20,693 nucleotides of DNA from DATJBF01 sp035516795 (GTDB lineage: Bacteria; Verrucomicrobiota; Verrucomicrobiia; Palsa-1439): the NCBI GenBank assembly GCA_035516795.1, contig DATIZX010000148.1, forward strand, positions 1-20,693, in the 5' to 3' direction. The position numbers and the translations under genes are program-made. Every line of letters starts with the position of its first letter. Within the stretch, counting starts at the first letter, position 1. Below the pieces are notes generated by a model, which made no database searches, had not been told where the DNA came from, and saw only the letters and a list, made by a program, of their open reading frames with translations. This document shows, piece by piece, positions 6,116 to 13,262 of this stretch.

Positions 6116-7744
6116 TTGAAATACATCTTCGTCACCGGCGGTGTGATCAGTTCGCTCGGCAAAGGGCTGACCGCCGCGTCGCTCGGCACGTTGCTGGAGA
6201 ATCGCGGGCTAAAGGTCACGCTGGCCAAATTCGATCCGTACCTGAACGTCGATCCCGGCACGATGAATCCGTTTCAGCACGGCGAGGTGTACGTGACCGA
6301 CGACGGCGCGGAGACGGACCTCGATCTCGGCCACTACGAACGGTTCACGCACGCGAAGTTGTCGCGCCTGAACAATCTCACCAGCGGCCAGGTGTACGCC
6401 CGGATTATTGAGAAAGAACGGCGCGGTGATTACCTTGGCAAAACCGTGCAGGTCATTCCGCATGTCACCAACGAAATCAAGGATCGCATCCGCGAAGTCG
6501 GCAAGAAAAGCGGCGCGGACGTGGTGATCATTGAAATCGGTGGAACGATTGGCGATATCGAAGGTTTGCCGTTCCTCGAAGCGATTCGGCAATTCGCGCT
6601 CGAAGCCGGACCGCAGAACGCGCTGTTCATCCACGTGACGCTGGTGCCGTTCATTCGCGTGGCCGGCGAGATCAAGACCAAGCCGACCCAGCAAAGCGTG
6701 GCCAAGCTCCGCGAGATCGGGATCCTGCCGCAAATCCTGATTTGCCGGAGTGAGAAGACCCTCGGCAAAGAGGTGCGCCAGAAAATTTCTCTCTTCTGCA
6801 ACGTTCCCATCGAATGCGTGATCGAAGAACTTGACGTGGCGCACTCGATCTACGAAGTCCCACTCGATCTGCGTGGCGAGAACCTCGACGAACTCGTCTG
6901 CAAGTATCTGGGACTGGAAGCTCCCGCCAAACCGCTCACCGAATGGCAGCAAATGCTCGACCGCATGATCAATCCCAAGCGCACGGTGCAGATCGCCGTC
7001 GTCGGCAAATACATCCAGCTCATCGATGCCTACAAAAGCATGTACGAGGCGCTCAAGCACGCCGGGGCCGCCAACGATGCCGCCGTGGAAATCGTGCGGG
7101 TTGACGCTGAACACATCGAGAAGGACGGCGCGGCCAAGCATTTGAAAAACGTGGCCGGCGTCCTTGTGCCCGGCGGTTTCGGCAACCGCGGCATCGAGGG
7201 CAAAATCCTCGCCGCGCAGTACGCCCGCGAGAACAAGATCCCCTACCTTGGCCTCTGCCTCGGCATGCAAATCGCCGTCATCGAATTCGCCCGCAACGTC
7301 TGCGGATTGAAGGACGCCAACTCGACCGAGTTCGATCCCAAGTCCCCTCACCCGGTCATCTGCCTTCTCGAAGAGCAAAAGGGGATCGAAACCAAAGGCG
7401 GCACCATGCGGCTCGGCGCGCAAACCTCCAAGCTGGTGTCCGGCACGAAGACCCGCGAACTGTACGGCACCGACGAAATCAGCGAACGCCATCGTCACCG
7501 GTACGAAGTCAACAATGCGTATCGCGATCAGTTGATGAAGGCGGGCCTGACGGTGGCCGGCATCTATGCGAAGTACGATCTGGTGGAATTGATCGAACTG
7601 CGCGACCACCCGTGGTTCATCGCCTGCCAGTTCCATCCCGAGTTTCTCTCCAAGCCCGACAAACCGCACCCGCTCTTTCGCGGATTCATTGAGGCGAGCC
7701 TGAAATCAATCAGCCACAAAGAGGCGCAAAAGGCTCAAAGCTAA
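6116..7744 (+). CDS. pyrG: CTP synthase
   Basis: 542 residues from TTG 6116, chosen because it gives the family N-terminus KYIFVTGGVISSLGKGL; the frame upstream is a hairpin repeat. E. coli PyrG has 545 residues. The N-terminal amidoligase half shows the P-loop-like GGVISSLGKG, DPYLNVDPGTMNPFQHGEV, DGAETDLDLGHYERF and IGGTIGDIE. The C-terminal glutaminase half has LGLCLGMQ with nucleophile C381, and FHPEF with H507 and E509. It converts UTP, ATP and glutamine to CTP, the co-substrate of KdsB, which explains the neighbourhood. The last residues (ISHKEAQKAQS) are encoded by a dispersed CACAAAGAGGCGCAAAAGGC repeat. The AAGG near 6101 is a weak ribosome site. Confidence 0.96.
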   Translation: MKYIFVTGGVISSLGKGLTAASLGTLLENRGLKVTLAKFDPYLNVDPGTMNPFQHGEVYVTDDGAETDLDLGHYERFTHAKLSRLNNLTSGQVYARIIEKERRGDYLGKTVQVIPHVTNEIKDRIREVGKKSGADVVIIEIGGTIGDIEGLPFLEAIRQFALEAGPQNALFIHVTLVPFIRVAGEIKTKPTQQSVAKLREIGILPQILICRSEKTLGKEVRQKISLFCNVPIECVIEELDVAHSIYEVPLDLRGENLDELVCKYLGLEAPAKPLTEWQQMLDRMINPKRTVQIAVVGKYIQLIDAYKSMYEALKHAGAANDAAVEIVRVDAEHIEKDGAAKHLKNVAGVLVPGGFGNRGIEGKILAAQYARENKIPYLGLCLGMQIAVIEFARNVCGLKDANSTEFDPKSPHPVICLLEEQKGIETKGGTMRLGAQTSKLVSGTKTRELYGTDEISERHRHRYEVNNAYRDQLMKAGLTVAGIYAKYDLVELIELRDHPWFIACQFHPEFLSKPDKPHPLFRGFIEASLKSISHKEAQKAQS

Positions 7745-7775
7745 TGGACACGGTCAAATGTCACACCACACCGTT

Positions 7776-7877
7776 TGTAGGGCGCGATGCCTCGCGTTGT
7801 TTCCAGGTATCGCGCCGTCAATCCGTGTTTCCAAGGACGGCGGCGCGATACCCACACATCAGGCATCGCGCCCTACA
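7776..7877. repeat. Palindromic repeat between pyrG and kdsA (family B)
   Basis: A 102-bp element with ends TGTAGGGCGCGATGCC and GGCATCGCGCCCTACA and an inner pair GGTATCGCGCCGTC / GGCGGCGCGATACC. The rest of the 317-bp gap (7745-8061) carries a possible -10 TATGAT at 8005 with a poor -35, and a minus-oriented dispersed repeat at 8033-8057. I see no gene in the gap. Confidence 0.85.
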
Positions 7878-8061
7878 ATCACCTTCCTTGCAGCCATGGC
7901 GGCAGCGCCCAGATTCACCCATTCCGCTCCCGGCTGTGGAAAATGGCTTGCTCATCAACTTCGGAGCGCCCAAACTTCAGATTCGGAAATTCATTCTCAC
8001 ACAATATGATTGAGCGAAACGAAATTCCCTGTGTTTTTTGTGCCTTTTTGTGGCCAACCAC

Positions 8062-8889
8062 ATGAACACTATCCGCGTTGGCAAACTTGCGCTGGGCGGC
8101 AAAAACGCGCCACTGTTCGTGATTGCCGGGCCGTGCGTCATCGAAAGCGAAGCCATGGTACTGAAGACTGCGGAGGTACTCGCGAACGTTTGCCGAGATC
8201 TCTCGCTTCCGTTCATCTTCAAGTGCAGTTACGACAAAGCCAACCGCACCGCGCGCGACAGTTTCCGTGGTCCGGGCCTCAAACGCGGTCTGGCCATCCT
8301 CGCGAAAGTGAAAAGGAGAATCGGCGTGCCGATTCTCACCGACGTGCATGAGATCGAGCACTGCCCGCCGGCGGCGGAAGTCGCCGACGTTCTGCAGATA
8401 CCGGCGTTTCTCTGTCGGCAAACCGATCTCGTCCAAGCCGCCGCGCGCACGAAGCGCTGTCTCAACGTGAAGAAAGGCCAATTCCTCGCGCCGTGGGACA
8501 TGCGCAACGTGATCGACAAGATCACGGCCGGCGGCGGACGCAAGATCATCCTTACCGAGCGCGGTTCGTCGTTCGGCTACAACAATCTCGTGGCCGATAT
8601 GCGGTCCATCGCGATCATGCGCGAGTTCGGCTGGCCGGTTGTGTTCGACGCCACGCACAGCGTGCAGATGCCCGGCGGCGGACGGGCCGGGAAGGAAACG
8701 GGCGGCGACCGGCGCCTGGCGCCGGTGTTGGCGCGGGCTGCGGTCGCGGCCGGGTGCGACGGCGTTTTCCTCGAAGCTCATCCAAATCCCAACCGAGCGA
8801 AGAGCGATGCGGCCAATCAGTTGCCCCTGTCGCAAATCAAGCCCTTGCTCACGACTCTGCGCGAACTCCATGAAATCGTCCGTCACTGA
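8062..8889 (+). CDS. kdsA: 3-deoxy-8-phosphooctulonate synthase
   Basis: 275 residues from ATG 8062; the 24 bp before it, though in frame, are part of a dispersed repeat. It condenses arabinose 5-phosphate with phosphoenolpyruvate to Kdo 8-phosphate in the cytosol. Diagnostic pieces are LFVIAGPCVIESE at the start of the barrel, FKCSYDKANRT, SFRGPGL, VPILTDVHE, VLQIPAFLCRQTDL, VKKGQFLAPWDM, TERGSSFGYNNLV, FDATHSVQMPGG and the ending FLEAHPNP. E. coli KdsA is 284 residues. It overlaps the following kdsC-lptC gene by 20 bp, so the two are probably translated together. A possible upstream -10 (TATGAT at 8005) is the only promoter hint. Confidence 0.96.
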   Translation: MNTIRVGKLALGGKNAPLFVIAGPCVIESEAMVLKTAEVLANVCRDLSLPFIFKCSYDKANRTARDSFRGPGLKRGLAILAKVKRRIGVPILTDVHEIEHCPPAAEVADVLQIPAFLCRQTDLVQAAARTKRCLNVKKGQFLAPWDMRNVIDKITAGGGRKIILTERGSSFGYNNLVADMRSIAIMREFGWPVVFDATHSVQMPGGGRAGKETGGDRRLAPVLARAAVAAGCDGVFLEAHPNPNRAKSDAANQLPLSQIKPLLTTLRELHEIVRH

Positions 8890-9895
8890 ACGTTGCCGCA
8901 AGATCCGTTGTCTCTTGTTGGATGTGGACGGTGTCTTGACGGATGGCAAACTGCATTTCACGAGCCAGGGCGACGAGTTCAAGACGTTCGACGTGCAGGA
9001 CGGACACGGCATCGCGATGGCCCAACGGGCGGGGTTGATGATCGGCTTCATTTCCGGACGCCCATCGAAAGCCACGGCCCGCCGCGCGGCAGATTTACGC
9101 GTCAATATCGTGATGCAGAAGAGCGCCAACAAAATGGAAATGGTCGAACAGATCAAACGCCGGCATGGGCTCACCAATGCCGAAATCGCATTCGTCGGCG
9201 ATGAACTCGTGGATCTGCCCGTGTTGCGCCGGGTTGGTCTGGCCGTTGCCGTGCCGAATGCCGTCGGCGAAGTCAAACGCACGGCGCATTACGTGACGCG
9301 GCGGCGCGGCGGCGACGGCGCGGTGCGGGAAGTCATCGAGATGATTCTGAAAGCGCGAGGATTGTGGAAGAATGCCGTGGCGAAGTATATGGTGCTGGTT
9401 GCGGCGTTGTTATGGGTCCTTCCGCACGCTGTCAGCGCCGGTGATCGGATGGTGGCACAGGCCTCTGTGCCTGTGGAAACAAACCATTCGCAGGCGGGGA
9501 CGCCTACGCTGCCGAAAAATGACACTGCCAGCGGTTACATCGAGAAATTCGAGGTGCCCGAGCGCGACGAGAACGGCAATCTGAAGTGGAAACTGGACGG
9601 CGACCGCGCCGAGATTCGTCCGGACGGTTTGATGAACATCCAGAACGCCAAGGCGCAGTTCTACACGAGCAACAAGGTGGACATGGTGTTCACTTCGCCG
9701 ACCTGTCTCCTCGACCGCGTCAACAATCACGCAACGACGGACGATCACGTCCGCATCGACCGCGAAAACATGGTGGTGACGGGCATCGGCGGCGAATGGG
9801 ACGGCAACAAGTCGTCGATCGTGATCCGCAGCAACGTCTGCGTGGTCATCCGTGGTACGAAGTCAATGTTTGGGGAGCAACCAAAACAGCCATGA
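8870..9895 (+). CDS. kdsC-lptC: Fusion of Kdo 8-phosphate phosphatase (KdsC) and LPS export protein LptC
   Basis: 341 residues from ATG 8870, inside the end of kdsA. Residues 1-163 are a complete KdsC-type HAD phosphatase: LLLDVDGVLTDG with D18 and D20, GFISGRPS, the Lys motif in KSANKMEMVEQI, VGDELVDLP with D111, and the family ending YVTRRRGGDGAVREVIEMIL. Residues 173-191 (YMVLVAALLWVLPHAVSAG) are a membrane segment or signal peptide, with a possible cleavage site after VSA. A repeat-derived linker follows, then an LptC-like periplasmic domain from about residue 213 (YIEKFEVPERDENGNLKW, then the beta-jellyroll KVDMVFTSPTCLLD and MVVTGIGGEW). E. coli encodes these as adjacent genes. GTG 9377 with GGAAG 6 bp before it could start a free LptC. 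Confidence 0.9.
   Translation: MKSSVTERCRKIRCLLLDVDGVLTDGKLHFTSQGDEFKTFDVQDGHGIAMAQRAGLMIGFISGRPSKATARRAADLRVNIVMQKSANKMEMVEQIKRRHGLTNAEIAFVGDELVDLPVLRRVGLAVAVPNAVGEVKRTAHYVTRRRGGDGAVREVIEMILKARGLWKNAVAKYMVLVAALLWVLPHAVSAGDRMVAQASVPVETNHSQAGTPTLPKNDTASGYIEKFEVPERDENGNLKWKLDGDRAEIRPDGLMNIQNAKAQFYTSNKVDMVFTSPTCLLDRVNNHATTDDHVRIDRENMVVTGIGGEWDGNKSSIVIRSNVCVVIRGTKSMFGEQPKQP
9453..9513. repeat. Repeat-like inverted segment encoding the KdsC-LptC linker
   Basis: TGGCACAGGCCTCTGTGCCTG (perfect 7-bp arms GGCACAG/CTGTGCC) followed by GCAGGCGGGGACGCCTACGC. It encodes residues about 195-215 in low-complexity form (MVAQASVPVETNHSQAGTPT), between the membrane segment and the LptC domain. No second copy occurs in the window, so family membership is inferred from its form. 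Confidence 0.45.
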
Positions 9896-10581
9896 AAACT
9901 ACCATCCTCGTTGTAGGCCGCCTCTGCGAGGCGGCGGGTCATTGGACAGCCGCGCTATTTCGCCGACTCACAGAGTCGGCCTACAGCCGGACGGTTATCG
10001 TTTTGCTTTTCGTGTTCGCGCCGCTCGGAACCGCTGAAGAAGCCGCCACGAATTCGCCCGCGCCGCAAGTGGCCACGAACGCTGTCGAAGCCAAGCCGAC
10101 CACGACCGCCCCGCTGACGGTGACAGCTCCCACGAACGAACCGACCATCGTCACGAGCGAGCATTTGGTGGCGGATTATCTCCACAACGTCGGCACATTC
10201 GAAGGCAACGTCCTGGCCGTCGATCCGCGCATGACCGTCCGCGCCGACAAGATGACCGTGTTCTTCGGCAGCACGAACATCGTCTCTGACACCGGTACCA
10301 ACACCACCCGCTCGATCCAGAAAATCATTGCGGACGGCGGCGTGGTGATCAACACGCCCGACAACAAGACCGCCCACAGCGACCATGCCGAGTACACGGC
10401 CGACGAAGGCAAAGTTGTCCTGACCGGCAAACCGCGCGTGGAAAGCCCGGACGGGGTGGTCATCGGCCAGAAGATCACGTTCTGGCGTGGTTCGGAAAAG
10501 ATGGACGTGGTGGCCGGTCCGACCGAGACGAACCGGACCAAGCTAATCATCTATCCCGAAGAGCAGCGGAAGAAGGAATAA
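9892..10581 (+). CDS. lptA: LPS transport periplasmic protein LptA (OstA-like)
   Basis: 229 residues from ATG 9892, overlapping the TGA of the fusion gene (ATGA), so translational coupling is likely. The N-terminus is unusual: residues 7-32 are encoded by a palindromic repeat, after which TVIVLLFVFAPLGTA (34-48) is a normal signal-peptide core with cleavage likely after GTA. A Pro/Thr-rich linker (49-85) leads to the OstA/LptA domain from about residue 85: TSEHLVADYLHNVGTFEGNV, VDPRMTVRADKMTVFF, KIIADGGVVINTPDNKTAHS, DEGKVVLTGKPRV and DGVVIGQKITFWRGSEKMDV. LptA forms the periplasmic bridge that carries LPS from the LptBFGC complex to LptD. The gene is followed by 456 bp of repeats before lptB. 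Confidence 0.9.
   Translation: MKTTILVVGRLCEAAGHWTAALFRRLTESAYSRTVIVLLFVFAPLGTAEEAATNSPAPQVATNAVEAKPTTTAPLTVTAPTNEPTIVTSEHLVADYLHNVGTFEGNVLAVDPRMTVRADKMTVFFGSTNIVSDTGTNTTRSIQKIIADGGVVINTPDNKTAHSDHAEYTADEGKVVLTGKPRVESPDGVVIGQKITFWRGSEKMDVVAGPTETNRTKLIIYPEEQRKKE
9912..9985. repeat. Palindromic repeat inside the lptA signal-peptide region (family E)
   Basis: A 74-bp element: TGTAGGCCGCCTCTGCGAGG followed by CGGCGGG at the left, CGCCGACTCACAGAGTCGGC followed by CTACA at the right. A second copy of the same family lies in the intergenic stretch at 15702-15768. It translates in frame as residues 7-32 of LptA. Confidence 0.8.
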
Positions 10582-10607
10582 GGACACCTGACAGGTCTTG
10601 TTTCCCC

Positions 10608-10873
10608 TGTAGCCGCACCCGTCACGGGTGCGACTTTTCCCCGCAGGCTGAAGCCATGCGGCTACATTGCTGAATTGGGAGCCGTACGTAGCCGCAACGT
10701 TTATGGGTGCGCTCCGTCCGGAATGTAGCCGCACCCTTTATGGGTGCGTCTTTCCCGCGCAGGCTAAAGCCTGCGGCTACACTGGTGGAAGGCAGAACGC
10801 AGGCGTAAGCCGAAAAACCGCAATGGCGGTTCGAGACGCCGCGATGGTGTTTTCACGGCAACCCTGCGGCTAC
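10608..10873. repeat. Cluster of TGTAGCCGCACCC-type hairpins upstream of lptB (family C)
   Basis: Several copies of a hairpin unit: TGTAGCCGCACCCGTCACGG with the closing arm GCGGCTACA at 10608-10665, a half copy at 10687 (GTAGCCGCAACGTTTATGGG), a full copy at 10723-10782 (TGTAGCCGCACCCTTTATGG to GCCTGCGGCTACA), and a more diverged copy ending GCGGCTACA near 10874. The related TGTAGTCGCACCC array lies at 15026-15282. No gene in this stretch. Confidence 0.8.
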
Positions 10874-10904
10874 AGTCAAGCGCCCCGGGCAGGATCCTGT
10901 CCAA

Positions 10905-10967
10905 CCGCCGGGACAGCGGCCGCTACAACAACTCGCAAAGGGAGCCGCTGGGGACAGCGGCCACTAC
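10905..10967. repeat. Direct pair of GGGACAGCGGCCRCTAC units (family D)
   Basis: Two direct copies, CCGCCGGGACAGCGGCCGC plus TAC at 10905-10926 and GCCGCTGGGGACAGCGGCC plus ACTAC at 10944-10967. The second matches the inverted arms of the element inside kdsB (5624-5685). Confidence 0.78.
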
Positions 10968-11001
10968 AACAACGTGGCCGCGACAACACAAGCCGGTGGG
11001 C

Positions 11002-11029
11002 TTGTCACTCAGGGCAATTCTGCTACACT
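11002..11029 (+). promoter_or_regulatory. Promoter of lptB (near-leaderless)
   Basis: TTGTCA (11002-11007), a 16-bp spacer, and TACACT (11024-11029) with the extended -10 TG. The lptB ATG follows 8 bp later without a Shine-Dalgarno. It shares the CTTGTCAC, TTCTG and TACACTGC blocks, at identical spacing, with the kdsB promoter. Confidence 0.6.
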
Positions 11030-11037
11030 GCCGCGCA

Positions 11038-11778
11038 ATGAGCGATAAGGACAACAACGTCCTCCTGCGGACGGAGGGTCTGGTGAAAATCTACGGCGGC
11101 CGACGCGTCGTGGATGGCGTTGACATTAACGTCAAGTCCGGCGAAGTGGTCGGCTTGCTCGGGCCCAACGGCGCGGGAAAAACCACCACGTTTTACATGA
11201 CCGTCGGTCTCGTACGGCCCAACGGCGGCAAGGTCTTCTTCGACGGCAAGGATGTGACCCATCAGCCGATGCATCAACGAGCGCGGACGGGCATCGGTTA
11301 CCTGTCGCAAGAACCGAGCGTGTTCCGCAAGCTGACGGTCGAGGAGAACATTCTGGCGATTTTGGAGACGCTGCCGCTCAGCGAGGAGGAACAACAGTTT
11401 CGTCTGGATTATTTGCTCGAGGAACTGGATATTAAGTCGCTCGCGAAGAACAAGGCGTACACGTTGAGCGGTGGAGAACGCCGGAGGCTCGAAATCACGC
11501 GCGCCCTCGTCACGGGACCGAAACTGATGCTGTTGGATGAGCCGTTTAGCGGCGTGGACCCGATTGCGGTGTACGAGGTGCAACAAATCATTGCCGAGTT
11601 GAAGCGGCGCGGGCTGGGAATTCTGCTGACCGATCACAACGTCCGCGAGACGTTGCGGATCGTGGATCGGGCGTACCTGATCAACCGCGGCAAGGTCGTG
11701 CGCGAGGGCACGGGCGATTTTTTGATCAACGATCCGCACAGCCGCGAGATTTATTTGGGACCAGAATTCAGCATGTGA
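11038..11778 (+). CDS. lptB: LPS export ABC transporter ATP-binding protein
   Basis: 246 residues from ATG 11038 (E. coli LptB 241). It hydrolyses ATP on the cytosolic side to drive LptF/LptG, pulling LPS from the inner membrane to LptC and LptA. Walker A is GPNGAGKT at 42-49, the Q-loop lies in YLSQEPSVFRKLTVEENI, the ABC signature LSGGE is at 143-147, Walker B LMLLDEP includes D167 and E168, and the switch is H200 in LLTDHNV. The phrases LSQEPSVFRKL, GVDPIAVYEVQ and VRETLRIVDRAYLI are characteristic of LptB rather than of amino-acid transporters. It has its own predicted promoter and is followed 4 bp later by hprK. The permease genes lptF/lptG are not in the window. Confidence 0.96.
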   Translation: MSDKDNNVLLRTEGLVKIYGGRRVVDGVDINVKSGEVVGLLGPNGAGKTTTFYMTVGLVRPNGGKVFFDGKDVTHQPMHQRARTGIGYLSQEPSVFRKLTVEENILAILETLPLSEEEQQFRLDYLLEELDIKSLAKNKAYTLSGGERRRLEITRALVTGPKLMLLDEPFSGVDPIAVYEVQQIIAELKRRGLGILLTDHNVRETLRIVDRAYLINRGKVVREGTGDFLINDPHSREIYLGPEFSM

Positions 11779-11782
11779 CCAC

Positions 11783-12739
11783 ATGAGCACGCCAACACCG
11801 TCCATACCGACCGTCACGGTCGAGCGTTTCTATCTGAATCACGCGGAGAAGCTGCAGCTCAAGCTTATTGCCGGCGGCGCGGGCCTGTCGCGCACGATCC
11901 AGGAAGGCTCGGTCAACCGTCCGGGCCTCGCGTTGGCCGGGTTCTTCAAGTATTTCGCCATGAAACGCGTCCAGGTCCTCGGCGGCGCGGAATGGTCGTT
12001 CCTGAAGTCGGTCGGCGAAGAAGAGGCCGCCAAACGCATCGAGCGCATGCTCAAAGCGAAAATCCCGTGTCTGGTGTTCGCTCGCAATTTCAATCCGCCG
12101 CTCGCGATCCAGCAGAAGTGCGACGAATATCAGGTCCCGCTGTTCAAGACGAAGATCATCACGATGCGGTTCATCAATGCTGCCACCATCGCGTTGGAAA
12201 TGGAATTCGCGCCGCAGGTCAGCGAACACGGTTCCATGGTGGACATTATGGGCATTGGCGTGTTAATTCGCGGCGAGAGCGGGATTGGCAAGAGTGAGAG
12301 CGTCCTGGCGTTGCTCGAACGCGGCTACAGCCTGGTCAGCGACGACATCACGCGGATCCGCCTGTTCGAAGGCCGGGAGTTGGTCGGCGCTTCGTCCGAG
12401 ACGACGCGCTACCACATGGAGATTCGCGGGTTGGGCATCATCAACGTGCCGGCGGTGTTCGGCGTCGCCAGCGTGCGGCCCGAGAAAAACCTGAACCTGG
12501 TGGTCACGTTGATGGAGTGGACCAAGATGGAGGAAGTCGATCGGGTGGGCATCGAGCGGCAGACGTATAACATTCTGGGAATCGACCTGCCGCACGTGCT
12601 GATCCCGGTGCGGCCGGGACGGGATATTGCGCGGTTGATCGAGGTGGCGGCGCTCGACCAGAAGCTGAAGAGCCTGGGCCACAATGCGGCGCGCGAGTTC
12701 AACGAGCGGCTGATCGAACGGATGCGGGTGCCGCATTGA
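11783..12739 (+). CDS. hprK: HPr kinase/phosphorylase
   Basis: 318 residues from ATG 11783, 4 bp after lptB, a full-length HprK. It phosphorylates and dephosphorylates the regulatory serine of HPr according to metabolite levels. The N-terminal domain (1-130) includes RPGLALAGFFKYFAMKRVQVLG. The C-terminal kinase domain shows H149 in SEHGSMVDIMG, Walker A GESGIGKS at 164-171, LVSDDITRI, the HprK signature EIRGLGIINVPAVFG starting at E213, and HVLIPVRPGRDIARLIEVAA. Its target gene (HPr) and enzyme I follow downstream. In place of hprK-ptsH-ptsI the E. coli lptB locus carries rpoN-hpf-ptsN-rapZ-ptsO, so both loci join LPS export with PTS-type regulation. Confidence 0.95.
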   Translation: MSTPTPSIPTVTVERFYLNHAEKLQLKLIAGGAGLSRTIQEGSVNRPGLALAGFFKYFAMKRVQVLGGAEWSFLKSVGEEEAAKRIERMLKAKIPCLVFARNFNPPLAIQQKCDEYQVPLFKTKIITMRFINAATIALEMEFAPQVSEHGSMVDIMGIGVLIRGESGIGKSESVLALLERGYSLVSDDITRIRLFEGRELVGASSETTRYHMEIRGLGIINVPAVFGVASVRPEKNLNLVVTLMEWTKMEEVDRVGIERQTYNILGIDLPHVLIPVRPGRDIARLIEVAALDQKLKSLGHNAAREFNERLIERMRVPH

Positions 12740-12784
12740 ATTGGGATTGTTCCGGAAAAGATATGACAGATGTGCGAGAATTTA

Positions 12785-12904
12785 TGGTAGGGCGCGAAGG
12801 CCCATCCCGTGTCCTGTCGGGATGCGGTTTCGCGCCGCGTTGGGCTGTCAAACGGAGAACGGCGCGAAACCCACGAAACGACACGTAGGCCTTCGCGCCC
12901 TGCA
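12785..12904. repeat. Palindromic repeat between hprK and ptsH (family B)
   Basis: A 120-bp element: TGGTAGGGCGCGAAGGCC at the left, GGCCTTCGCGCCCTGCA at the right, and inner arms GGTTTCGCGCCG / CGGCGCGAAACC around a shared GGCTGTC. It matches the copies at 6002-6101 and 7776-7877; like the pyrG copy it is followed by AARGTTTGGT. Confidence 0.82.
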
Positions 12905-12942
12905 AAGTTTGGTGGAGGGCCTAGTACGGCGTTAGGGAAGCA

Positions 12943-13248
12943 ATGATTGCAAAAAGACCAGGCAACAACGGGGACAACCATTCCGCGCGGCGGGAGGTCG
13001 TGGTGAGCAACAAGCTCGGCGTGCACGCGCGTCCCGCGGCGATGTTCGTCAAGGTCGCCAACAAATTTGAAAGTGATATCATCGTCGAGAAGGACGGTGA
13101 AGAAGTCAACGGCAAGAGCATCATGGGGTTGATGATGCTGGCCGCCGGGCAGGACGCAAAACTGAGCATTATCGCCACGGGCCGCGACGCCAGCGTGGCG
13201 GTGACCGAATTGGCGGCGTTGTTCCAGCGCAAGTTCGACGAAGAATAA
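12943..13248 (+). CDS. ptsH: Phosphocarrier protein HPr
   Basis: 101 residues from ATG 12943, with AGGGA 5 bp upstream. HPr is usually about 85-90 residues; the first 15 residues here are an extra polar tail. The active histidine is H28 in LGVHARPAAMF, and the HprK target serine is S59 in VNGKSIMGLMML, so both phosphorylation sites are present. It receives phosphate from enzyme I on the histidine and from HprK on the serine. It lies 14 bp before ptsI and after hprK, forming a complete cytosolic relay. No EII permease component is visible, so a regulatory function is likely. Confidence 0.94.
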   Translation: MIAKRPGNNGDNHSARREVVVSNKLGVHARPAAMFVKVANKFESDIIVEKDGEEVNGKSIMGLMMLAAGQDAKLSIIATGRDASVAVTELAALFQRKFDEE

Positions 13249-13262
13249 GAGCGGACCGCAAC

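Noticed and set aside
6209..7669. 486-codon open frame on the minus strand opposite pyrG
   Set aside because: Same reason: antisense shadow of a certain CTP synthase gene.
10667..11041. 124-codon frame in the lptA-lptB gap
   Set aside because: Made of hairpin repeats; typical spurious peptide (FMGALRPECS).
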